Shown piece by piece: positions 48,825 through 57,700 of a DNA stretch of 64,000 nucleotides. Position 1 is the first letter of the stretch. Every line of letters begins with the position of its first letter. The stretch is from Planctomycetota bacterium. GTDB lineage: Bacteria > Planctomycetota > JAJSAM01 > JAJVHW01. The notes under the pieces were generated by a model. It was not told the origin of the DNA and made no database searches. It saw only the letters and a program-made list of their open reading frames with translations. The translations under genes and the position numbers were made by a program. The stretch spans positions 105,690-169,689 of the forward strand of contig JAJRPF010000072.1 in the NCBI GenBank assembly GCA_024280885.1, written 5' to 3'.

Positions 48825-50717
48825 GTGTCTCCGCATCACGCCCCTCACCACGTTCTCGGCCTGAACAAATACGACCACGACGTCAGCGCCGTGCTCCTGC
48901 GCGACGGCGTGCCCGTGGCCGCGATCTGCAAGGAGCGGTTGACGCGCGAGAAGAACGCTGGCGGGGCGCCGGACGTCGCGGCGGGCTACTGCCTGAAGGC
49001 GGCTGGCATCCGTCTGGCCGACGTGGACGTCATCGTGCAGAACTCGTACGCGCTGAGTGTCCCCGAGCTCGAGCAGGATCTCCTCTCGCGCGTGCATGCG
49101 CTGCATATGCCGCCGGACGAGCGGGCGCTCGTCCTCGCGTCGCCGCTCTTTCGCAATGCGGGCGCCGTGACGATCTCGCACCACCTCGCGCACGCATACA
49201 GCGCGTTCGCGCCGAGCCCCTTCGCCGAGGGCGCTGTTATGGTGATCGACGGCGTGGGCAGTCATCGACGCGACGTCACCGAAGAGATCCCCGCCGCCGA
49301 CACCGGCCACGCTGCCGATCGCGAGTCGGAATCGTTCTACGTCTTCCGTGGCACCGAGATCGAGTGCGTCGGCAAGCAGTGGTTGCGGGTGACGCCGGGA
49401 ACGCTGTCGGAGGATTTCACAAAACTGCCAGGGCTGGGCGCCGTGTACTCCCGCGTAAGCGAGTACGTGTTCGGCGAGTGGAGCAAATGTGGCGAGGTGA
49501 TGGGGCTGGCGGCGTACGGGCACGAGCGCGATGATCTGCCGCCGCTCGTCGGCATCCACCCCGGTCATGAGGGGGCGGACAGTCGCGAGGGCGACGGCGA
49601 CGGCGACGGCGGGCGGACGTGGGCGCTCCCGATGTGGCCCGAGTGGCTCCGCAATCCGTGGGTGCCGCCGCACGACGGCGGGTTGACGCCCGCACAAGAG
49701 CAGGCGGCGTGGGAGGCGAGCCCGCACCAGCAGGAGTGGCGCGATCTGTGTCGCCGCGTGCAGACCGATCTCGAGGAGGCGCTCCTCGAGCGCGCGCGTC
49801 GGCTCCACGAAGCGACGGGAATGAAGCGTCTCGTGATCGCCGGCGGCGTGGCGCTGAATTGCGTCGCGAACACGCGTATTCTCGCCGAGACGCCATTCGA
49901 GGAGATCTGGGTGCAGCCCGCCGCGGGCGACAGCGGGATCGCGCTCGGATGCGCGCTCTACGGCGAGTTGGTGGTTGCCGGGCACCCGCGGCGCTACACG
50001 ATGGGGACCGACGGGCTGGGTGTGCGCTACGCGGCGAGCGATATCGATGCGGCGCTCGCGACGCGCTTCGTCGCGGCGTGCATTCGTTCCCGCCGCGTCG
50101 CTGACGTGGCGGGCGAGACGGCCAAGATTCTGGCGGCGGGGAAGGTCGTCGGCTGGTTCCAGGGCGGCGCCGAACTCGGGCCGCGCGCTCTGGGGCAGCG
50201 CTCGATCGTCTGCGACCCCCGCGACGCGGCGGCGAAGCGACGCCTGAACGCGACCGTCAAGCATCGCCAGGAGTTCCGGCCCTTCGCGCCGGCGGTTCCC
50301 GAGGAGGTGGCCGACGAGTGGTTCGAGCCCGGCCCGGCGAGTTCGCACATGCTCTTCGTGCGCGCCATCCGGAAGGACAAGCTCGCAGAACTCCCCGCCG
50401 TGGCGCACGTCGATGGCACCGCGCGGCTCCAGACCGTCGTCCGCGAAGAGCGCCCGGAGTTCCACGCCCTGCTGGAGGCCTTCGGCCGCGAGACCGGCGT
50501 TCCCGTGCTCGTGAACACGTCGTTCAACATCAAGGGCGAGCCGATCGTCGAGACTCCGCTCGACGCTCTTCTATGTTTCCTCGGAACCGACATCGATGTG
50601 CTGGTGTTGGAGGATCGGATCGTAGAGAAGCGGGGCATTCCGGCTCGGATGCGGCGTTTCTTGCTCGAATTGCACCGGGGCTCGGGTGCCAGGGACCATG
50701 GGTTCGTTGGTTCCTGA
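48825..50717 (+). CDS. NodU/CmcH-family O-carbamoyltransferase
   Basis: The 630-residue product has the two-domain layout of the family. The N-terminal Kae1-like domain carries GLNKYDHDVSAVLL at the start, HHLAHA (119-124, metal-binding histidines), MVIDGVGS and EVMGLAAYG. GGVALNCVANTRIL, QPAAGDSGIALGCALY, GGAELGPRALGQRSI and VLVNTSFNIKGEPIVETPLDAL complete the C-terminal signature. These enzymes pass carbamoyl from carbamoyl phosphate via ATP to a sugar or macrolide hydroxyl, as in Nod factor and antibiotic tailoring. The acceptor here is probably a surface sugar or a secondary metabolite; no such cluster surrounds it. A GDGDGDGG insert is coded by a GGCGAC repeat. Confidence 0.9.
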   Translation: MSPHHAPHHVLGLNKYDHDVSAVLLRDGVPVAAICKERLTREKNAGGAPDVAAGYCLKAAGIRLADVDVIVQNSYALSVPELEQDLLSRVHALHMPPDERALVLASPLFRNAGAVTISHHLAHAYSAFAPSPFAEGAVMVIDGVGSHRRDVTEEIPAADTGHAADRESESFYVFRGTEIECVGKQWLRVTPGTLSEDFTKLPGLGAVYSRVSEYVFGEWSKCGEVMGLAAYGHERDDLPPLVGIHPGHEGADSREGDGDGDGGRTWALPMWPEWLRNPWVPPHDGGLTPAQEQAAWEASPHQQEWRDLCRRVQTDLEEALLERARRLHEATGMKRLVIAGGVALNCVANTRILAETPFEEIWVQPAAGDSGIALGCALYGELVVAGHPRRYTMGTDGLGVRYAASDIDAALATRFVAACIRSRRVADVAGETAKILAAGKVVGWFQGGAELGPRALGQRSIVCDPRDAAAKRRLNATVKHRQEFRPFAPAVPEEVADEWFEPGPASSHMLFVRAIRKDKLAELPAVAHVDGTARLQTVVREERPEFHALLEAFGRETGVPVLVNTSFNIKGEPIVETPLDALLCFLGTDIDVLVLEDRIVEKRGIPARMRRFLLELHRGSGARDHGFVGS

Positions 50718-50739
50718 GCACGCGGCTCCTCTCACTATT

Positions 50740-50778
50740 GGCTCTCACATCTGGCCCTCACAGCTGGCCCTCACAACT
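50740..50778 (+). repeat. 13-bp tandem repeat, three copies
   Basis: GGCTCTCACATCT, GGCCCTCACAGCT and GGCCCTCACAACT stand back to back just before the GTG start of the HEAT gene (50794). Their position could be in the promoter or leader of that gene. Confidence 0.65.
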
Positions 50779-50793
50779 GGTAGGCTTCTTCAC

Positions 50794-52197
50794 GTGCGCC
50801 CGTTCGCTCTTCTCCCGCTTGGATTGCTCGCCATCGGAGTCGGCCTTGCCGCTGGGCTGACCATCGGCTCATCCGACGACGCCGGCCTGGTCGTTGAAGA
50901 GGCCGAGATCGTCGTGCGCGCCGACGACGGCGAAGTGCGGACGCTGTCGGCGGACGAGGCTGCTGCGCGGATCGAGTACCTCGAAGCGGCGCTCCGGCGC
51001 AGCCGGACGCGGCGGGTTGCACGCGAGAGCCGAATTCGTGGCGACGCGGCGCCGGAGTCCGAGAACGCCGAGGCGGTCGGGCCTCCTTCTCCGCTGCTGC
51101 ATCCCGAGGGACGCGAATATACCCCCGACGAGTTGCTCGAACTCGCGCGCGACGGGAGAGACCCCGAGTTGCGGCGCGCTGCGATCAGCGCTCTGCGGCG
51201 TGTCAATACCGACGCCGCGCGCAACACGTTGCAGGCGATCCTCGCCGACGACAAGACGCCGCCCGAGACCCGGCTCCTCACGGCCAGAGTGCTTGCGAAC
51301 CAACCACATCGCGATCACCTGCCCAGCGAGTTGATCACCTCGCTCGGGACCGAGACGGACCCCGCGATCCGGCAGGTCCTCGCGCGTGGAGTCTCCGGAT
51401 TGCGCGAACGCCGTGTTTGGATGAGCGAGATCTCCGCCGCGCTTGGCAAGGAACAGAACCCGGAGGCCCGGCGTGCGCTCCTCAATGCTGTGGCGCGTTC
51501 CTCGCGCGACCCGGCCGCGCGCGAACAACTGCTGTCGATCGCAACGTCGGCTGGCGCGCCTCCCGACGAGCGACGCACGGCTCTCAACGCGCTCACACGC
51601 GGGCGCCCCGATCGCGACACAGTCGACCAGTTGCGGCCGCTGCTCAAGGCGCGTGACCCGGCGGTCCGCGCCCAGGCGCTACGCGTACTCACGAGCGACC
51701 GCGGGATGCCCCTCTCGACACTCCGCGCCGGGCTTGCCGACGATGATCCCGGCGTTCGCGCCACAGCTCTCGCCCGCGGAATGAGTCATTTCAACCGGTT
51801 CCGGAAGACCAAGAAACTCCCGCAGGGACAGGTCGTCGCCACAGCGTCGCGCGTCGCGCAACTCGCCCGCAACGATCCCGACGCCGGCGTGCGGCGTGCC
51901 GGCATCTCCGCGTCGCGCTACCTGCCGAAGGGGCAACGCGCAGCTGTGCTCGCTGCTGGCCGCAGCGACAGCGACCTGGGTGTGCGGCTGGCCGCGTACG
52001 CCGGCTCATCGCGCAAGGTCGCGCTCAGCGCAACGGACCAATTCCTGGGCGCGCTCTCCGCCCCCGACGCGCGAACCCGCGACTACGCGTACTCGCAACT
52101 GCGCCGACTGCATGGCGTCCGCGTGCCCTTCCAGGGCGTCTGGAACGACGACGCCCGCGCGGCAGCGATCAAGACCATCCGGACGTCCGTCCGGTAG
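50794..52197 (+). CDS. Membrane-anchored HEAT-repeat protein
   Basis: The 467-residue product has a signal anchor (VRPFALLPLGLLAIGVGLAAGLTIG), a short acidic linker with a coiled-coil part (DEAAARIEYLEAALRRSR), and from ~115 a run of HEAT-like helix pairs (PELRRAAISALRRVNTDAARNTLQAIL, RDPAVRAQALRVLTS, DPDAGVRRAGISASRY). The repeats should lie in the periplasm as a protein-binding scaffold. GTG 50794 fits the anchor; the longer frame from 50686 runs through the 13-bp repeats and overlaps the previous gene. The stop codon forms part of a hairpin at 52195-52233. Confidence 0.82.
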   Translation: MRPFALLPLGLLAIGVGLAAGLTIGSSDDAGLVVEEAEIVVRADDGEVRTLSADEAAARIEYLEAALRRSRTRRVARESRIRGDAAPESENAEAVGPPSPLLHPEGREYTPDELLELARDGRDPELRRAAISALRRVNTDAARNTLQAILADDKTPPETRLLTARVLANQPHRDHLPSELITSLGTETDPAIRQVLARGVSGLRERRVWMSEISAALGKEQNPEARRALLNAVARSSRDPAAREQLLSIATSAGAPPDERRTALNALTRGRPDRDTVDQLRPLLKARDPAVRAQALRVLTSDRGMPLSTLRAGLADDDPGVRATALARGMSHFNRFRKTKKLPQGQVVATASRVAQLARNDPDAGVRRAGISASRYLPKGQRAAVLAAGRSDSDLGVRLAAYAGSSRKVALSATDQFLGALSAPDARTRDYAYSQLRRLHGVRVPFQGVWNDDARAAAIKTIRTSVR

Positions 52198-52233
52198 CGG
52201 CGGGGCGCGCGCGGAGCGCGCGACCGGCCGCTA
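52195..52233 (+). terminator. Hairpin overlapping the stop codon of the HEAT gene
   Basis: TAGCGGC (52195-52201) pairs with GCCGCTA (52227-52233), and inside it CGCGCGC (52206-52212) pairs with GCGCGCG (52216-52222) around a GGA tip. It is the counterpart of 39600-39646: same outer arms, same tip, same overlap with a TAG stop, different middle. Confidence 0.65.
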
Positions 52234-52242
52234 GTGTCTTCT

Positions 52243-52680
52243 GTGCCGACTCCGTCGGCACGCTCGCTCGCGCTCGCATGTTCGGCTGCGGTCGCAGCTC
52301 CGACTGCTTCAACCGGGGCGGCGCTCGGTGTTCGCTGCCGCGCATCGGGGTGTGCGCACGACGCGTGAGCGAGCGCGCTGCAAGGGTGGGTTTCGCAGGC
52401 GGATTCCACTCCCTGCGCCTCACGGTGTTGCGTTGGGGTCGCCTCCGGCTCCCCGCTCGCTCTCGCTCGCATGCTCGTCTTCGGTTGCGGATCCGACTGC
52501 TTCAACTGGGGCGGCGCTCGGTGTTCGCTGCCGCGCATCGGGGTGTGCGCACGACGCGTGAGCGAGCGCGCTGCAAGGGTGGGTTTCGCAGGCGGATTCC
52601 ACTCCCTGCGCCTCACCGCGAATGTCACGCTGCGTGCTTCGCACACAGCCCGCCACTCGCTCGCGTTCCCGGGCTTGTTC
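52243..52680 (+). repeat. Short hairpin and tandem repeats of the composite cassette, copy 2
   Basis: GTGCCGAC-TCC-GTCGGCAC (52243-52261) matches the hairpin at 39664. Then come two units of 193-bp period that share about 108 identical bases (from GGGGCGGCGCTCGGTGTTCG at about 52316 and 52509, to CTCCCTGCGCCTCAC). The second unit continues as in copy 1 with a GTGC-TTC-GCAC hairpin near 52633 and CCGCCACTCGCTCGCGTT. The 913 bases from 52198 to 53110 hold no convincing gene; 52681-52956 shows no further structure I could name. Confidence 0.75.
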
Positions 52681-52956
52681 GCGCGGGTGGGCCGTTCTGC
52701 GCCCTCGAATCTCCCACCTCTGAAGCCCCCGATCAATCAACCAGGTGCGCGGCGTCGAAATCGCGTGCCTGGCTCAATTCTTGCGCGCGCCGCCGAGCCT
52801 CGCCGTCGTCCATTCGGGTGGCCGCGCGAAGGAACTGAGCCCGGCACGGTAGTTCGACCCCTCGACGGGTCGCGATCCATCCAGACCTCCCAATCCCCAA
52901 TCTCGCGCATCCCCATCCCCGCCCACAGCCCTCGCCTCCGCAGCGCCCTCTTCAGA

Positions 52957-53063
52957 CAGACCGGGTCTCCTTTCGCGCCTCTTCACTGACGTTGCAGCCC
53001 TGGCTCGAACCGGGGTCCCGGCCCGTCGCCAGGCCGAAAAGGCGCGAAAACAGGCCCGGTCTG
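52957..53063. repeat. 107-bp palindromic repeat, copy 2
   Basis: This has the same length and fold as 40112-40218, with 102 of 107 positions identical. Its right arm has one more mismatch to the left arm (AGGCCCGGTCTG). It lies shortly after the end of the minus-strand toroid gene (stop at 53111) and may serve as a terminator for it. Confidence 0.8.
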
Positions 53064-53110
53064 GCCTTCCCGCGGTCCGGTCTTCCGCGAACGCCTGAGC
53101 GTGCGGCAAC

Positions 53111-54496
53111 CTATCGCGGCGTGATCTCCGCAGCGAGTCCGGGCATCGCCGGGACCGACGCCAGTTCGGAGCGATCGAGCAACAGGATCAGGGTGTGGAT
53201 CGCCGTGACGTACACGCGTGCCTCGGGAACCCACGAGTCCATCCCAGGTAGGTTACCGTCGCCGAACGGCTTCGAGTCGCACGTCACGGCGGGTGACGAC
53301 TCGCGACACGCACAGTCGTACGAACCGTCGTCGCTCTGCTGCTCCAAGATGCGCGCGAAGTAGGTGCGTCGGAACACCGCCCAAGTCTCGGGGCCGCGGG
53401 CCTTCGCGAGGAGCGCGTTCCATTGGAAGGCGAGCGTCGCGGAGCCGTGGCCTTCACTGGCCCACTCGGGGTGAGCGTCGATGACTCTGAGGGCGCGGAG
53501 AATGGTCGGATCGTCGCTCTTCGCACCGGCGCAGAGCAGCGCGAATACGGCCCCACCCGAGCGCGCCACGTCGAGATGGTTGACCCGTGCGGAGGACACT
53601 CTCAGGGCCTCGGGCACAGGTTCAGAGGTCCCCGTGCTTGGTCTCTCACTCTGGGACGGGTCGTACGGCCAGGAGCCGCCTCCGTTCTGGGACTCGCGGA
53701 AGTACTCTCGTCCGCGAGAGAGCGCGTCGTCGTTCGTCGCGCTCACGATGCTGCCACCAACACCGAGCGCGACCAACGCGCCATTCGATGCGGCGAGCAG
53801 CGTGTCGGGATACATCCTTGATCCGCCGTCGGGTGTTGGAACCTTGATCGGCGGCGAGCCGATGTCGGACCGATTGGCGTCGTCGTGTCCCCAACCGCCG
53901 TCGCCCTGCTGCGCGCCCGAGAGAGCGATCACGACGTCACGTAGACCGGTCTTCGCGTCGCGCTTCCCACTGCCGCGCTTCACGCTCTCAGCGAGAAACA
54001 GGCCACCGATCCCGAGTGGCCACACGAATTGCGAAGGGCCGCGTATCCCGCCGCTACCTCCCCGGGGACCGGGCCGCTGCGGCGCGTCCTTGCGCTTCTT
54101 CTTCTTCTTGGTCCGCTTCTTGTCGTCGCTTCCGTAGAGCGCCGCCACGTCAGCTGCGTATCGCACGATGTAGTCTCGTGCCAGAGCCAACTCCTTCTTT
54201 CGGGAGGGCAACTTCGCGTCGTCCTTCCCGGTTCGGTCACCGGCCAGCAACGAGGCGAGACCCGCGATCGCAATCGTGTACTGCTTCCTCGGCGAACCGC
54301 CTTCCGAGATCGTCCACATCTTTTCATCCAGGTAGCGGAAGCCCACCCGGATGGCTGCGTCACGCCGTTCCGCCGTGACGCGTGGTGCGTCGGGCACAGC
54401 AGCGACCGGCGCAGCGTCCTGGCAGTGCGCGGCGCCCGGACCGAGCGCGAGGAGAACCCCGAGCGAAACGATGGCAGCGAGATGCACAGTGCGCAT
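53111..54496 (-). CDS. Secreted alpha/alpha-toroid (prenyltransferase/squalene-oxidase-like repeat) protein
   Basis: The 461-residue product has a signal peptide (MRTVHLAAIVSLGVLLALGPGAAHC). It then shows repeats typical of the terpenoid cyclase/prenyltransferase toroid fold, with QxxDGGW-type turns: SGAQQGDGGWGHDD, SQNGGGSWPYDPS, LEQQSDDGSYDC. A basic insert (KKRTKKKKKRKD, about 140-152) sits between helices. No DXDD or DDXXD cyclase motif was seen, so it is more like the many planctomycete secreted toroid proteins of unknown role than a real terpene cyclase. ATG 54496 is chosen for the signal peptide. Confidence 0.8.
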   Translation of the reverse strand: MRTVHLAAIVSLGVLLALGPGAAHCQDAAPVAAVPDAPRVTAERRDAAIRVGFRYLDEKMWTISEGGSPRKQYTIAIAGLASLLAGDRTGKDDAKLPSRKKELALARDYIVRYAADVAALYGSDDKKRTKKKKKRKDAPQRPGPRGGSGGIRGPSQFVWPLGIGGLFLAESVKRGSGKRDAKTGLRDVVIALSGAQQGDGGWGHDDANRSDIGSPPIKVPTPDGGSRMYPDTLLAASNGALVALGVGGSIVSATNDDALSRGREYFRESQNGGGSWPYDPSQSERPSTGTSEPVPEALRVSSARVNHLDVARSGGAVFALLCAGAKSDDPTILRALRVIDAHPEWASEGHGSATLAFQWNALLAKARGPETWAVFRRTYFARILEQQSDDGSYDCACRESSPAVTCDSKPFGDGNLPGMDSWVPEARVYVTAIHTLILLLDRSELASVPAMPGLAAEITPR

Positions 54497-54707
54497 GTCA
54501 GAGAGGATAGCGCCCGATCGTGAACCCGCACGCGCGTCCTGATGCAAATCCGCCGGTTCTACTGTGCCAGGTTCAATGCGCCGGCTGGACCGCTCGGTGG
54601 GTTGCAAGATAGTTGTCGCGTCGCTCGCGTGGTTCATGCCGCCGCGAGACCCTGCCCGGTGTCTCTCTGGTTGAGTGTTGGAGATCCCGGACCTCCAGCG
54701 TCCGGAC

Positions 54708-57700
54708 CTACTCCTCCACCACCACCTCGATGTCGGTCGCTCCGGACATCACCTTGCCCGAGTGCTTGATTGCGATGTTTGGGCCGGACACCGGGACGCT
54801 CCCGATCAGGTTCCAGTCTCCGCCAGCCGGGATGTTGTTGAAGACGAACGAGCCGTCTTGCTGCGAGCGGACGTAGCCCACTTGGAGTCCGAAGTCGTCG
54901 GTCAGCCGTAGCCGCGCGTTTGCGATGGGGTCGCCGTTGGCGTACTTCACGGTGCCGGAGACTGTCTCGCCGACCTCCATGATGATGCGCATGTCGGTGC
55001 TGCCGCCGCGGACCGGTTCCATGATGAGGGGCGCGTAGCCGCCGGCGCGGATGTAGAGGCGGTACTCGCCGTCCATCAGCCCCTGCATGGCGAATTTTCC
55101 GGTCTGGTTGGCGCGGCTCCAGCCGTTCGACGGTGTGGCTCCGGCGGGCACGTTGATCTGTGTTGCCTGGACGTTGGCGGCGACGGGACTGCCGTTCGAG
55201 TTCACGATTGTTCCCGAGATCTCGCGACCTTGTTGCAGCACGATCTCGAGATCTTCGGTACCGACGATGACGTTCGGGATCTCCATCGGTGCGAAGGGGT
55301 TCGCCTGCACCTTCAGGTCGTACGCACCGTCCTCGAGACCGACCATGATGAAGCCGCCGTCGCCGGGTTGGAAGACCTGCGACCACGACCAGTTCTCGGT
55401 CCCCTTCTTGCGCATCTGGATGTTGAAACCGGTCGCGATCGAGAGACCGGAGACATCGACCAGATAACCCTTGATGAGGAAGCCCGCGCGGACGCGCAAT
55501 TCGAGGTCGGTCGTGCCCGTCGCGACGCCCTTGGCTGGTTCGGCGATGAACGTCCCGCTGACCGAGACCGTGTGGGGGCCGGGCTCGAGTCCAGAGATCT
55601 TGAACGTGCCGTCGGAGGAGAGACGCGACCAGCGCTGGTTTCTGCCCCACATGTTGCGGCCGTTGTTGCCGCTCTCGGAACTCGCAGTGACCCAGCCGGT
55701 CGTGACCACGGAGCCGCCCTGGTCGATGACGCGCCCCTCGATGGTCGTGCCCGCCTCGACGAGGATCTCGACGTCGTCGCGGCCCGTGCGCACGCCCGTC
55801 TCCGTCTTGTCCTTCACGTTGACGTCGCGGCCCCAGAGCCAGTTGGCGGAGACGGTCAGGTCGTACGCGCCCTCGGCGAGGTTCACGAACTCGAACGAGC
55901 CGTCCGGGGCCGTGAAGACGCGATTGCCTCCCCACCACCAGTTGTTGCGCCCGTTACGCGCCTGATCGGCGTTCTTCGCCTCGACCGGGACGCCCGCCAG
56001 CGGCTTGCCGTCGGGGCCCTTCACGACGCCGGAGATACTCTCGGCCGCTCCGAGCTTGATGACCACGTCGCCGGTTCCGGTGGAGGCCTGCGACCAGCCC
56101 GGTGCCACGCCGGGAGCGCCGGCGGAGAGGTTGTAGTTTCCGAGTTTCAGCCCGCGGAACGCGAAGCGCCCCTCGGCGTCGGATTGCGTTGTCGGGGCGC
56201 CGGGTAGCGCCGCGACGAAGCCCCATTGGCGTTTTTTCCCGTCGCCGGTGTAGTTCGCGTTGATGGTGGCGCCGACGATCGGCTGTCCGCCCGGGCCCTC
56301 GACGCGCCCCTTCATCTCGGCGCCCGGCGTCAGGATCAGATCCACGCCGCCTGTGGACTGCGCGCCCGTGACCTTGACGTCGGAGTCCCACGCCGGGAGA
56401 TGCCCATCGCAGTCGCCACGGACTGTGACCGCGCCCTCGGTCACACCGGTGATCTCGAAGCTGCCATCGGGGGCGACCGGGAACTTCGACGCACGATCGA
56501 ATTGGCGGAAGCCCCACGGATTGCGGCTGTTGAGCTTGCCCCGGACGTAGCGCACATACGCGCCTTCGAGAGGACGCCCTTCGCTGCTGCGCATCCGCCC
56601 CTTGATCGACCCGCCGGGTGCGAGTTTGATTTCGATGTCCTTCACCGGTTCTGCGGCGGGCACCGCGAAGGGCGCCGACGTGCCGGTGGTCAACTCCGGC
56701 GCGGATGCGGAGGCGGTAGCGCGACGCGCGGTCGGCACCGACTCGATCGTGAACTTGCCTTCTGCGTCGCTGAAGACCGGGGTAGGTGACCGGGCGCCCG
56801 TCACCGAGATCCGCGCGCCGGGGAAGGGCTGGCCGTCCGGGCCGCGCACGACGCCGCTGACCGACGTACCGGGCGCGAGGTGATACGTGACCGTGAAGTC
56901 CTCGGAGACGGTGATCCGCCACTCTGCAGGCATCGCCGCCGGGCTCTGCATCACGTTCTGCGGCCGGGGCGGCATGGCGTCCTGCACGTAGCCGGCGGCC
57001 GTGATCACGACGAGGTATGTTCCCGGCACGATGCCCGGATACTCCGCCACACCGTTGTCGTCCGTGGTTGCGGACCAAGGCTGCCCACCGCTGCCCCACA
57101 TCTGCGCCATACGCAGGCTGACGACCGCGCCTTCGATCGGGTGCTCGTCTGCTTTCGCGAGCACCGTCACCGTCACCCGCACGCCCGCGCTCAGGACGAT
57201 GTCGCGCCGGATCTCCGCGCCCTCGCGTACCGACTCGCCGGTGCCCTGCTGGGGAGCGGTCGGGTCGGGGAAGGGAACGTAGCCGTCGGCGCGCACGCGG
57301 AAGTACGCCGACGCTCCAGCGGGCACGTCCTCGAGAAGGTATGTGCCGTCCTCGCCCGTGCGCGTGACGAGCGGCATGCCACCCTGGGAAGCGTATTGGA
57401 CCTCGGCGTCCGCGACGGGCTCGCCCGAGCTACTCGTGACGGTGCCGAGCAGGGTCGCCGTCGCCCGCAGGCGTAGATCGACGCGTTCTTGATCCGGGAT
57501 GCGCGCCGTGCCGACGCGGACCAGAGGCTTCTCCGCCTGCGCCAGATAGAGCGTGTAGATGCCGGGTGCGAGTCCGCCGACCACGTACGATCCATCCTCT
57601 TTCGTCGGGCCCTCGAGCTTGTCCATGTTGCGCCCTGAGCTGGCGTTGGGCGTGGCGATGACGCGTGCTTCGGCGACCGGCTTGTCATCCGCATCGTGCA

